In this document: piece after piece, positions 32,110-41,570 of the stretch
Layout: each line of letters opens with the position of its first letter
Position numbering within the stretch: position 1 is the first letter of the stretch
The notes under the pieces: generated by a model
Databases searched by the model: none
Told to the model about the DNA's origin: nothing
Seen by the model: only the letters and a program-made list of their open reading frames with translations
Program-made: the position numbers and the translations under genes
Assembly: GCA_019429255.1 (NCBI GenBank)
Contig: JAHYIY010000004.1
Location: 62,001 to 126,000 of the forward strand
Length of the DNA: 64,000 nt
Direction of reading: 5' to 3'
Origin: Desulfuromonadales bacterium
GTDB lineage: Bacteria > Desulfobacterota > Desulfuromonadia > Desulfuromonadales > Geopsychrobacteraceae

Positions 32110-32186
32110 CCGCTTGTTGTCTTCAGGTTCTGTCAGTCGTTTGCCGCTGGCTGAAATCAGAGGTTGGTGAGCATTAAGGGACCGGC

Positions 32187-32969
32187 ATGTGGTTAACAGT
32201 CAGTTGTGATCTTGAGTTTGACATTGAGGTGGCGACACCCTTTGTGCTGATGTTGCGGCCACGCAGCGGTGCTCAGCAATGGATAGCCAAGGAAGAGTAT
32301 CGGCTTGTTCCTGAGGTGCCCGTGTTCGAGTTCACTGATGGCTATGGGAATCTCTGCCAGCGCCTGATTGCGCCGCCCGGACACTTTGCCATTCATACCG
32401 TTGCCCAGGTGAAGACCGCAGATTTTACCGATCAGGCGGCGGGGGCTCCCTTTGTTGAGGTTCAGAATCTACCCAATGGTGTGCTTGAATACCTGTTGCC
32501 GAGTCGTTACTGCGAGTCGGACCGCTTTGGTCAGATGGCAACGGAGATTACCGCCACTGCCCAGCCCGGCTATGATCAGGTGGCGGCTATTGAGAACTGG
32601 GTGCGCAACTTCATTCGCTATCTGCCCGGTAGCAGTGATATTCCGATATCTGCAGTTGAAGTCAACCAGCGCCAGTCCGGCGTCTGTCGTGATCTGGCCC
32701 ACCTTGGGGTAGCCCTGTGCCGCAGCATCAGTATCCCGGCGCGCTTTGTCGTCGGCTATCTGCATCGGCTCGAGCCGATGGATTTACATGCCTGGTTTGA
32801 AGCTTATGTGGGGGGGCGCTGGTACACCTTTGATGCTACTCAAGCGGCGCACAAGGGTGGTTATGTGACCATTGGCTATGGGCGTGACGCTGCCGATGTT
32901 GCTATCTACAATCAGTTTGGTCCAGCGGTGTATCAGGTAGTTCAGCATGTAGCGGTCTGGCGCAACTGA
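32187..32969 (+). CDS. Transglutaminase-like family protein
   Basis: [50 protein letters not shown]. Confidence 0.92.
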   Translation: MWLTVSCDLEFDIEVATPFVLMLRPRSGAQQWIAKEEYRLVPEVPVFEFTDGYGNLCQRLIAPPGHFAIHTVAQVKTADFTDQAAGAPFVEVQNLPNGVLEYLLPSRYCESDRFGQMATEITATAQPGYDQVAAIENWVRNFIRYLPGSSDIPISAVEVNQRQSGVCRDLAHLGVALCRSISIPARFVVGYLHRLEPMDLHAWFEAYVGGRWYTFDATQAAHKGGYVTIGYGRDAADVAIYNQFGPAVYQVVQHVAVWRN

Positions 32970-32970
32970 T

Positions 32971-33020
32971 ACATGCAGCGGGCAAGCTCCTGTGGTACCA
33001 CGGAGCATGCTCGCTGCATG
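32971..33020. repeat. Long imperfect palindrome between convergent genes
   Basis: CATGCAGCGGGCAAGCTCCTGTGGT / ACCACGGAGCATGCTCGCTGCATG. Confidence 0.75.
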
Positions 33021-33024
33021 TGCG

Positions 33025-33204
33025 TCAGATTTCTTTGGGCCGGCAGACATTGGCCGCATTATGTACCTTGGCGCCACAGTTGGTGCAGGCGTAGCGGGGA
33101 TTTTCAAACATTTTGTCGATTTCCGGGTTGCGTATACTGGCTGTCAGTTGACAGGCGTGCAGATCACAATGCTCCTCGGGGTTTTCACAGCTCCATTCAG
33201 TCAT
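33025..33204 (-). CDS. Small Cys-rich (zinc-ribbon-like) protein
   Basis: MTEWSCENPEEHCDLHACQLTASIRNPEIDKMFENPRYACTNCGAKVHNAANVCRPKEI. Confidence 0.65.
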   Translation of the reverse strand: MTEWSCENPEEHCDLHACQLTASIRNPEIDKMFENPRYACTNCGAKVHNAANVCRPKEI

Positions 33205-33342
33205 GAGTTCTCTCCTTCCATCAGCTATCATGTGGGGGGGGGTGTTTCGACTATCTTAGCAAATTTTTGTGCAATAGTGGTAAATCCTTGTGTTCCACCG
33301 TTCTTCACGTCGGTTTGTGGCGTAAAATTTGAGGTCTGTCTA

Positions 33343-33409
33343 CATGGCGACAAACACCCTTGCCATAGGATCCCCGACCCTGCGCGAAGGATAGCAGCTG
33401 AATAGGTGC
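33343..33409. repeat. MITE-like palindromic element, half copy
   Basis: ATGGCGACAAACACCCTTGCCATAGGATCCCCGACCCTGCGCGAAGGATAGCAGCTGAATAGG matches the right half of the full copies. Confidence 0.7.
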
Positions 33410-33566
33410 TATGCCGTTAGGATGGCGGGGGTTGATCCGGTTACCATCATCCACGAAGTGGATCAGGTGGATAATGGTTTTGTGGCGATCATCGGTTATC
33501 AGCTGCAGGGTTATGACGTGGTGCGCATTCCCCAGGTCACTATCTTGAATATTCAGGGCAAATAGC

Positions 33567-34028
33567 GTGAAAGTGCTGGAGCTTAAAATTCCCCCCGTTG
33601 CGTTGGTAATTCTTCTTGCTGCCTGCATGTGGGCCGTCGCGCGCATCTCACCCAATAGGTATTTTGCGGTTCCCTGGGCCGGATGGCTTGCTGTCGTTAG
33701 CGCAATGGTCGGTGTTTGCATTGTCATTCTTGCAGTCAAGGAATTCAAATTAGCCGGAACGACGGTGGATCCGCGGCTGCCGGCCCGATCTGTAAGCCTC
33801 GTGGTTGGTGGTGTCTATCGACGTAGTCGAAATCCGATGTATTTGGGATTGTTGCTGGTGTTGTGTGCGTGGGGCTTGTTCCTGGGCAGTACCCCTGCTT
33901 TGCTGTTCGTTCCCGCATTCGTCATTTACATGAACCGCTTTCAAATCGCTCCAGAGGAACGCTTTATGCGAGAAAAGTTCGGTGAGTCATACAACAAGTA
34001 CAGGACTGAGGTGCGCCGGTGGGTTTGA
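33567..34028 (+). CDS. Isoprenylcysteine carboxyl methyltransferase/phospholipid methyltransferase-like membrane protein
   Basis: VGGVYRRSRNPMYLGLLLV...EERFMREKFGESYNKYRTEVRRWV. Confidence 0.88.
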   Translation: MKVLELKIPPVALVILLAACMWAVARISPNRYFAVPWAGWLAVVSAMVGVCIVILAVKEFKLAGTTVDPRLPARSVSLVVGGVYRRSRNPMYLGLLLVLCAWGLFLGSTPALLFVPAFVIYMNRFQIAPEERFMREKFGESYNKYRTEVRRWV

Positions 34029-34223
34029 GGTTAAAGCTTGCAGGCCCTGAAATGCGAGGTCGCGGCTCCGCCCGTTGCCTGTCCTCATCCGCACACCGGA
34101 AAATCGGGCGAGTCATGCCTCGCCCCTACGACTGCAGCGCATAGGGCCGTGCAGTTTCCGCCGGCAGATGACGTCGATCGGTCGCTGCCTTTTTTCACGC
34201 AAGGCAAAGGGTACCCCCTCTCG

Positions 34224-34643
34224 CTACCCCTCCCCCGACTTCTTCCGCAAAATTCCCGCAAACTTCTCCGCATTGATGGTGAACCGCTCGTGAGTCCCGG
34301 TTCCGATCAGGTCTTTTTCATCTCTGGCGGTCACCTGCCAGGTGGTTTTTGCACCATCTACCTTGGTACAGACAACCTCAACCTGAACCTCCATTCCCAC
34401 CGGCGTAGCAGCCTGATGGTTGACACAGATATTGGTGCCGAGACTGATTTCCCCTTCCTCCATGTGCGGCCGTAAGGCTTCCATACAGGCCCATTCCATC
34501 AGACCGACCATGAATGCCGTCGCAAAAACCGGCGGCATGGCAGTAAATAGATCGGATTCTTTAAAAACGTAGGGGACGGTTTTGTCGGTGGGAACCTGAT
34601 AGCTGTGTAGATGACTGATTCCTGCACTAAGGGTGTTTTTCAT
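34224..34643 (-). CDS. FlK-like hotdog thioesterase family protein
   Basis: MVGLMEWACMEALRPHMEEGEISLGTNICVNHQAATPVGMEVQVEV. Confidence 0.82.
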   Translation of the reverse strand: MKNTLSAGISHLHSYQVPTDKTVPYVFKESDLFTAMPPVFATAFMVGLMEWACMEALRPHMEEGEISLGTNICVNHQAATPVGMEVQVEVVCTKVDGAKTTWQVTARDEKDLIGTGTHERFTINAEKFAGILRKKSGEG

Positions 34644-34680
34644 GGCAATGACCTCCGCTTGGGTTTTTTAATAAATCTTT

Positions 34681-34780
34681 TTCACCACCCGTTCTCTGCG
34701 TTCACTTGAGACACAGAGGAAACTTAGAACACAGGGTTTTTATGAATTTCTCAGTGCCTCTGTGACTGGTAAATGTTTAG
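34681..34780. repeat. Interspersed repeat (family C), copy 1
   Basis: Aligns over ~100 bp with the reverse complement of 40128-40232. Confidence 0.7.
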
Positions 34781-34907
34781 ACAGTGTAACATAACGAAAG
34801 CCGATGATTCTTCAAGGCACCCATCGCAATAAACGCCGTTGATTTTTTGCCCGAAATGGCTAGACTCCACAAATCCATATTCATCACTTTTTTCAAGGAC
34901 TCAACTC

Positions 34908-35555
34908 ATGATTATCGGATTTGCCGGAAAAGCCGCCTCGGGGAAAACCACTGCGGCCAAACATGTGCAACAGCTTCTGGGTGACAAGGTGCAGGTTCTG
35001 CCCATGGCGAGCATGTTGCGCCGCGAAGTTGAGACTTTTCTGCGCGAGGTGGGGGCGGCGGAGAGGGTGCCGTTGCTGTACGGCGACCAGCAGGACAAAC
35101 TGGCCCATTTCGAGATTGATGAGAACAGCGCCAGGCTGCAGTGTCCGGCCTGGGACGGCTTTGTTGCGGAAAATCGCGATATTCAGCAGCATCCGGGGAT
35201 GACGACCCTGAGTGTCAGGCGCATCCTGCAATGGTGGGGAACCGAATATCGCCGCGCCCAGGACCCTGATTACTGGACCAAGGCGTGGGAGGCTGCGCTG
35301 GTAGGATTAGCGGATTGCAACGTGCATATTCTGGTTGATGATGTGCGTTTTCACAACGAGGTCGAGGCTGTTCAGCATAATGGCGGGGTCTTGATCCGGG
35401 TGGTACGTCCGGGATTCAATGGCGCCAATGACCACAGCAGTGAAAACTCCCTCGATGACTTCAACGGCTGGAACATGATCCTGCTCAATGACGGCAGTCT
35501 GGAGCAGTTTCTGGGTCAGGTTGAAGACAAGGTCTTGGCGCTGTTGGCAGGCTGA
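34908..35555 (+). CDS. Deoxynucleoside monophosphate kinase-like P-loop protein
   Basis: MIIGFAGKAASGKTTAA (P-loop) and LQWWGTEYRRAQDPDYWTKAW signature; start moved to 34908. Confidence 0.75.
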   Translation: MIIGFAGKAASGKTTAAKHVQQLLGDKVQVLPMASMLRREVETFLREVGAAERVPLLYGDQQDKLAHFEIDENSARLQCPAWDGFVAENRDIQQHPGMTTLSVRRILQWWGTEYRRAQDPDYWTKAWEAALVGLADCNVHILVDDVRFHNEVEAVQHNGGVLIRVVRPGFNGANDHSSENSLDDFNGWNMILLNDGSLEQFLGQVEDKVLALLAG

Positions 35556-35614
35556 TCAGATTTTCCCCACCAGCCCATCCATCAAATCCTGATGGATGGA
35601 CCCGGCTCTAACTT

Positions 35615-38600
35615 TTACACGCGTTTTTCTGCCCTGAAAAATCCGATGATATCTTCGAGAATCAGATAGGTGGCCGGTACCAGCAGCAGACTGAGAAAAG
35701 TACTGAACAGGATACCGAAGCCCAACGATACCGCCATCGGGATCAGAAACTGCGCCTGGGTGCTGGTGTCAAACAGCAGCGGCGTCAGTCCGAGAAAGGT
35801 GGTCAGGGAGGTCAGCAGGATCGGCCGGAAGCGGTTGACCCCGGAGAGCATCACCGCGTCTAACATCGGCATCCCTTCACGGCGGCGGCGATTGATGAAA
35901 TCGACCAGCACCAGGCTGTTGTTCACCACCACCCCGCACAACGCCAGAATACCGAGCAGACTCATGAAGCTTAAGTTGTACCCCATGATCATGTGGCCGA
36001 CAATCGCGCCACCGATACTAAAAGGGATGACCAGCATCACCGGTATGGGTTGCAGGTAGGAGCGAAACGGGATGGCGAGCAAGGCATAGATGGCAAACAG
36101 GACAAAAACAACCCCGTAGATCAAGCTCCCCATTGATTCGCGCTGCTCCTCGAGCTCCCCTTTGAAGCTATAGCGGATACCGGGATACTCAAGCAGCAGT
36201 TCGTCGAGGTAAATCTTCAAATCGGCAGCAATCGCGTTGGTATCAACCTCCCCTTTTTCGGCATCCGCTGAGACATTCACCGCACGGTTACGGTCGACCC
36301 GGCGGATACTCGAATAACCGGCCTGCATATCGATGGCGGCAACCTGATAAAAGGGGACTTCAACGCCGCTTAGGGTACGGATTTTCATGCTTTCCAGGCT
36401 GGCCAGGTTCTGCCGTTGCTCTTGCGGATAGCGGACCATCACCCGGACATCATCGCGCCCGCGTTGAATGCGCTGGGCTTCGTTACCAAAGAAAGCGGCT
36501 CTGACCTGGCGTCCCAGGTCATTGGTAGTCAATCCGAGGAGTTTGGCTTCCGGTAGTAGCCGCAACTGGATCTCCTGCTTGCCCTGATCAAAGCTGTCCT
36601 GGATGTCGAACAGTCCGGGATATTCGGCGTAGCGTTTTTTCAAAAGCTCGGCAACTTCGGTCAATGTTTTAAAGTCAGCCCCGGTCAACTGGACATCAAC
36701 CGGGTTGCCGCCCCGTCCGATTTCCGCGCGGTAGGCCAGTTCCTTGGCGCCGGGGATGGTGCCGATGAGTTGCCGCCACTCCTGCACCACTTCGCTGGTG
36801 CTGATCTGATTGTGGCGCTCCTCCGGCGGTACCATTTCCATGGTGACCTGCCCCAGTTCCGGTTTTCCTCTTGCGCCGGGGCTGCCGGTTCCGGTCCAGC
36901 CGGTGCTGACCAGGATGTTGCGGATGACCGAACTTTTGCCATCCGGCTCCAGATGTTTGGCCTGCAGGGCATAGGCATGCTGTGCCATTCGTTCAATGTG
37001 GGTTCGGGTCTGGTCGACTGATGTCCCGGCGGGCATGATCAGTGTTGCGCGCGCGATCTCACTCTGAATGCGCGGGAAAAAGGTGTAGCCGTAACGGCCG
37101 CTGGCCACAAAACTGACAATGATGATGATCGCCGCAGTGAAAATTGACAGGGTCAAATGGCGCCGTCTGACCGCGACCCCGAGCACTGGCTGGTAGATCC
37201 GCAGGGTAAACAGCTCCAGTCCTCCGGCAACTTTCTGCTGCAGCTTCTGCAGCATCAGCAAAACTCCGCGTGGCGGTTTGGTGATCTGGACGCTGCTTAA
37301 GTGGGCGGGGAGAATCAGTTTCGATTCAATCCAGGAAAAGGTCAGGGCGGGAATAACAATCAGCGGGATCTGGGCAAAGATCGGCCCCCGCACCCCTTCC
37401 ATGAAGAGTAGCGGGGTGAAGGCGACAATGGTCGTCAGCAGGCCGAAGGTGACCGGCACTGCAACCTCCTGGGTTCCGGCAATGATTACTTCGATAGATT
37501 CTCCGTCTTCTTTGAGTCGTCGGTAGACGTTCTCGCCGGTAATAATGGCATCATCAACGACAATTCCCAGCACCAGAATAAAAGCAAAGAGACTCATGGA
37601 ATTCAGGGTCACACCGAGGATCGGCATCAGAGCCAATGCGCCTAGAAAACTGATCGGAATGCCGATGCAGACCCAGATGGCGACAGAGAATCGCAGAAAT
37701 AGCGCCAGGGCCAGAAAAATCAGAATGCCGCCCTGCAGCGCACTGCTGGTCAGGGTGTTTAAACGCAACTGCACAATGCGTGAACGATCGCGCCAGTAGT
37801 CGATGGAAACCCCCGGCGGCAGAATTTCGCGTTTTTCCGCCACATAGTCGCGTACTGCGCGGCCGACGTCCAGGGCGTTCTGATCGCCGGTGCGGTAAAC
37901 CTCAATCATCACCGCAGATTTTCCATTGAGCACGGCCTCCAGCGGTTCTTCGTCAAAACCGTCGCGGATGGTCGCGATATCACCGAGCAGCAGCTGAGTA
38001 CCGGCCGGTGTGGTGCGCAGGGGGATGCGGGCGTAATCTGCTGCGCTGCGCGCTTGTCCCATGGTGCGCAGCAGGATTTCGCCACCAAGGGTATTGATGG
38101 AACCGGCAGGCAGGTCAAGGGAGTGGCTGCGGATCGCCTGGGACAGGTCTTCAAGGCTTAACTGGTATTGTTCGAGGGTTGCCTGATTGACCTCTACCGA
38201 CACTTCATAGGGTCTGACCGCGACCAGATCGGCGAGACTGATGTCAGGCAGTGCGGTCAGGTCGTCGCGGACCATTTCACCGATTTTGCGCAGATCTCTT
38301 TCCGGCAGATTGGCGCCGATAACAACGGAAATAACCTCCCGACGAAATTCCAGGATTTCGTAGGTTGGTCGTTCGACCTCTTCCGGAAAGGTGCTGATGG
38401 CATCCACCTTGTTACGGATGTCATCCATGATCTCGCGTGGTTTGTATCCTTTTAAGACATCGACCCGCACTTGGCCGCTGCCTTCGTTAGCGGTGGAAAT
38501 AATTGTATCAATACCACTGATAGCGGCGATCGCTTCTTCGATGCGGACAATAACCGCTTCTTCAACCTCGGCCGGGGTTGCGCCGCGATAGGTGGTTTTG

Positions 38601-38746
38601 ATGATGACCGTATCCCGCTCAAATTCGGGAAAGACCTCCATCGGAATCCGGTCTGTGACCGCCCACAGGCCGAGGCCGACAATCAAAGCCATCATCAGGT
38701 TGGCTGCGACGTGATTGCGGGCAAACCAGGAAATAGCTCCGTTCAT
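35615..38746 (-). CDS. RND family efflux transporter, inner-membrane permease
   Basis: HAE/AcrB-type TM and porter pattern; GIVVDDAIITGENVYRR. Confidence 0.94.
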   Translation of the reverse strand: MNGAISWFARNHVAANLMMALIVGLGLWAVTDRIPMEVFPEFERDTVIIKTTYRGATPAEVEEAVIVRIEEAIAAISGIDTIISTANEGSGQVRVDVLKGYKPREIMDDIRNKVDAISTFPEEVERPTYEILEFRREVISVVIGANLPERDLRKIGEMVRDDLTALPDISLADLVAVRPYEVSVEVNQATLEQYQLSLEDLSQAIRSHSLDLPAGSINTLGGEILLRTMGQARSAADYARIPLRTTPAGTQLLLGDIATIRDGFDEEPLEAVLNGKSAVMIEVYRTGDQNALDVGRAVRDYVAEKREILPPGVSIDYWRDRSRIVQLRLNTLTSSALQGGILIFLALALFLRFSVAIWVCIGIPISFLGALALMPILGVTLNSMSLFAFILVLGIVVDDAIITGENVYRRLKEDGESIEVIIAGTQEVAVPVTFGLLTTIVAFTPLLFMEGVRGPIFAQIPLIVIPALTFSWIESKLILPAHLSSVQITKPPRGVLLMLQKLQQKVAGGLELFTLRIYQPVLGVAVRRRHLTLSIFTAAIIIIVSFVASGRYGYTFFPRIQSEIARATLIMPAGTSVDQTRTHIERMAQHAYALQAKHLEPDGKSSVIRNILVSTGWTGTGSPGARGKPELGQVTMEMVPPEERHNQISTSEVVQEWRQLIGTIPGAKELAYRAEIGRGGNPVDVQLTGADFKTLTEVAELLKKRYAEYPGLFDIQDSFDQGKQEIQLRLLPEAKLLGLTTNDLGRQVRAAFFGNEAQRIQRGRDDVRVMVRYPQEQRQNLASLESMKIRTLSGVEVPFYQVAAIDMQAGYSSIRRVDRNRAVNVSADAEKGEVDTNAIAADLKIYLDELLLEYPGIRYSFKGELEEQRESMGSLIYGVVFVLFAIYALLAIPFRSYLQPIPVMLVIPFSIGGAIVGHMIMGYNLSFMSLLGILALCGVVVNNSLVLVDFINRRRREGMPMLDAVMLSGVNRFRPILLTSLTTFLGLTPLLFDTSTQAQFLIPMAVSLGFGILFSTFLSLLLVPATYLILEDIIGFFRAEKRV

Positions 38747-39942
38747 TGTGCCTGTCCCTTGCGCCCATCCTGATGATTGTTGTTGCTGATCCGCACACTA
38801 ATACCATCTGCGGCAAAGGGGAGGCGCGTCAGCGCGATCTGTTCGCCGGGGCGCAGGGGCCCGCTGGTCACCAGATAGTCGGTGTCGCGCCAGAGGATAT
38901 CCAGCTCGCGTCGCTCCAGCCGGTTTTCCGCAGTGATGATATGGACTGTGCGTTCACCGTGAATGGCCTGGCGCGGAATGCTGTAAACGTCCTTGAGCCG
39001 GCTGCCCAAGATACGTGCTTCGACGAACTGGCCGATTTTCAGTTGTGGACGGTTTTCCAGCTGCTGATAGGGATCATCTATGCGGGCGATGACAAAGAGC
39101 TGACGACTGTTGATATCAATACTTCCTTCGGTGCGCACCAGGCGTCCCGACCAGGTGAAGGTTTCGCTACCGATGCGGGCACTGAAGGTGACGGCTGCCT
39201 GTCGGGTCGCGGGAACTTCAGGACGATCACGAAATTCTTCGGGAAGGGTGAGATAGCGCAGTTGCTCATCGGAGAGGGGCAAGCGCACCTCCAGCGCATC
39301 GCTGGCATAGATCCGTGCCAGACGGGTGCCGGTGGTGATGTACTGCCCGAGGTCTACTTCTTTGGTGAGGATGCGTCCGGCATAGGGAGCGCGGATGTCG
39401 GTGCGCTCGAGATTCAACTCGGCCTGGCGTAAGCGTGCTTGGGACGCAGCCAGAGCCGCCACGGCATTTTCGAGCTGAGGGGTGCGGACAACCAGGGGCG
39501 GCGGCGGGGCCTGGTGCTGAAACTGTTGCCAGTCGCGCCGCGCCTGATCGCTGCGCGCCTGCTCTTCGGTCAGGGCCAGTTGACGCTGTGCCACCTCGGC
39601 ACGGGCAATGATGATGGCATTCTGGTAATCGCGGTCATCCACTTGCAGCAACAGATCGCCTTTTTCAAAAAAACCGCCATTGTAGAAATTGTCTGAAATA
39701 TTAACGATGCGCCCTGTCGTCTCAGCGACCAGAGTGCTTTCAGTGCGTGGTGAGATGGTGCCACGGCTGGCAACCTGAACCTGATAGGATTGCGGTTCAA
39801 GGGTGATGACTTCAACCGTTGGCGGCGGGGTCTGCGGGCGCTGACGGGTCGCTTCCGGGCGACTGACAATCAGCACCGCGCTGATGGCGATGCCACCTGA
39901 GAGGATCAACAGGGGCAAGAAAAAACGGATGATGCGTTTCAT
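38743..39942 (-). CDS. RND efflux periplasmic adaptor subunit
   Basis: VQVASRGTISPRTESTLVAETTGRI; overlaps the RND gene by 4 bp. Confidence 0.93.
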   Translation of the reverse strand: MKRIIRFFLPLLILSGGIAISAVLIVSRPEATRQRPQTPPPTVEVITLEPQSYQVQVASRGTISPRTESTLVAETTGRIVNISDNFYNGGFFEKGDLLLQVDDRDYQNAIIIARAEVAQRQLALTEEQARSDQARRDWQQFQHQAPPPPLVVRTPQLENAVAALAASQARLRQAELNLERTDIRAPYAGRILTKEVDLGQYITTGTRLARIYASDALEVRLPLSDEQLRYLTLPEEFRDRPEVPATRQAAVTFSARIGSETFTWSGRLVRTEGSIDINSRQLFVIARIDDPYQQLENRPQLKIGQFVEARILGSRLKDVYSIPRQAIHGERTVHIITAENRLERRELDILWRDTDYLVTSGPLRPGEQIALTRLPFAADGISVRISNNNHQDGRKGQAQ

Positions 39943-40127
39943 CGGTAGTCCTGTAACAAAGAGATTGAAAACTAAAGCAGTATATTAACCGATGAATTTA
40001 GCAGAAAAGCCTATGGAAGTAATCAGTGTTACGCACAGTTCATCTGAATTTATGGTGACAGAATCATCGGGAATTTTTTTCTTTACCTGGATATTCACTT
40101 CACTCAAACTATTGATTCGGGTCCATA

Positions 40128-40232
40128 CAAGCACTTACCACTGAGACCCTGAGTCACTGCGGAATTCTTTAAAAACCAGGTGTTCTCTGTGCCCCTGTGG
40201 TTCACGTGAGCGAAGCGAACAGGTGGTGACAT
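40128..40232. repeat. Interspersed repeat (family C), copy 2, inverted
   Basis: Reverse complement TCACCACCTGTTCGCTTCGCTCACGTGAACCACAGGGGCACAGAGAACACCTGGTTTTTAAAGAATT... matches 34681-34780. Confidence 0.7.
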
Positions 40233-40256
40233 TAACACTGAACGGGCGAGGAAACG

Positions 40257-41375
40257 ATGATCATTGGCATATTAAAAGAAATCAAGGCGGAAGAAAATCG
40301 TGTCAGCATGACCCCGGCAGGTGTCGAGGTCATGACCGCTGCCGGGCACCAGGTGCTGGTAGAGCAATCTGCCGGACTCGGCAGTGGTTTTGCCGATGAA
40401 GATTATCAGCGCGCCGGCGCTGAGGTGGTGACTGAGGCCGAGCAGATCTATGCCCGCGTTGCCATGGTGATGCATGTCAAGGAACCGCAGCCGCAGGAAT
40501 ATCTGCATATCCGTGAAGGGCAGATCATCTTCACCTATTTCCATTTTGCTGCCAGCGAAGACCTGACCCGGGCCATGTTGGAGCGTAAAGCCGTATGTAT
40601 TGCCTACGAGACCATCACCGCTGCCGGCGGTGGTTTGCCCCTGCTGACACCCATGAGTGAGGTCGCCGGGCGCATGGCGGCCCAGCAGGCGGCAAAGTAT
40701 CTGGAACGCGCCCAGGGCGGCCGCGGCATTCTCATGGGTGGTGTGCCCGGGGTTGAACCGGCAACGGTTGTTGTGATTGGTGGTGGTATAGTCGGCAGTC
40801 AGGCAGCCCGCATGGCCTGTGGGCTTGGCGCCAAGGTTTATCTTCTCGACAAGGATCTGACCCGTTTGCGTTATCTGGATGAAACCATGCCGGCCAACTG
40901 TTTTGTGATGATGTCTTCGCCGGCGACCATCCGCGAGCTGGTGACCAAAGCCGACGCCGTTATCGGTGCCGTGCTGGTCCATGGCGCCAAGGCCCCGCGC
41001 CTGGTGACGCGCGAGATGATCACGACGATGAAGCGGGGTGCGGTGCTGGTGGATGTTGCCATCGACCAGGGGGGGTGTTTTGAAACTTCGCGCCCGACCA
41101 CCCACGGCAACCCCACTTATGAGGTTGACGGTATTCTTCATTACTGCGTTGCCAATATGCCCGGCGCTGTTCCTCTAACCTCAACCATGGCGTTGACCAA
41201 CGCCACCTTGCCCTATGCCCTTAAAATTGCCAATCAGGGGTGGAAGTCTGTAGCACGCCAGGATACCGGTATTGCTGAAGGTTTCAACGTGGTCAATGGG
41301 CTGGTCTGCTGCAAAGGGGTGGCGGAAGCTTTTGGTCTCGACTATGTGCCGGTGGATGAAGTATTGAAGATTTAG
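40257..41375 (+). CDS. ald: Alanine dehydrogenase
   Basis: [65 protein letters not shown]. Confidence 0.96.
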   Translation: MIIGILKEIKAEENRVSMTPAGVEVMTAAGHQVLVEQSAGLGSGFADEDYQRAGAEVVTEAEQIYARVAMVMHVKEPQPQEYLHIREGQIIFTYFHFAASEDLTRAMLERKAVCIAYETITAAGGGLPLLTPMSEVAGRMAAQQAAKYLERAQGGRGILMGGVPGVEPATVVVIGGGIVGSQAARMACGLGAKVYLLDKDLTRLRYLDETMPANCFVMMSSPATIRELVTKADAVIGAVLVHGAKAPRLVTREMITTMKRGAVLVDVAIDQGGCFETSRPTTHGNPTYEVDGILHYCVANMPGAVPLTSTMALTNATLPYALKIANQGWKSVARQDTGIAEGFNVVNGLVCCKGVAEAFGLDYVPVDEVLKI

Positions 41376-41512
41376 TACCTGTTCAGGACCCCCGACCCTA
41401 TGGTAAGGGACGCTTTTCGTCATCCATGACCGCTTGTTGTTGCCATCCATGGCGACAAACACCCCTGCCACAGGGGCCCCGGCCCTGCGCAAGGATAGTG
41501 GTGAATAGTTAC
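41375..41512. repeat. Interspersed MITE-like palindromic element, copy 3
   Basis: GTACCTGTTCAG...TTGTTGCCATCCATGGCGACAA...GTGAATAGTTAC. Confidence 0.8.
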
Positions 41513-41526
41513 CAAAATATGATGGA

Positions 41527-41558
41527 GGCCTCCGCGGGTTTCTGATCACCCGCGAAGG
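41527..41558. terminator. Hairpin, possible terminator
   Basis: GCCTCCGCGGGT TTCTGATC ACCCGCGAAGGC. Confidence 0.45.
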
Positions 41559-41570
41559 CGGTCGGTGACT

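Noticed and set aside
22633-32969. Phage or BGC-style NRPS/RiPP locus
   Set aside because: No precursor peptide, adenylation/carrier domains or phage genes are seen; the genes match the TG/ATP-grasp/alpha-E set instead.
33227-33241. Poly-G tract as a phase-variation switch
   Set aside because: G-run lies in intergenic DNA upstream of the small Cys-rich gene, not within a reading frame; too weak to support a claim.
41181-41549. 122-aa minus-strand ORF after ald
   Set aside because: Half is antisense to ald and half is translation of the palindromic repeat.
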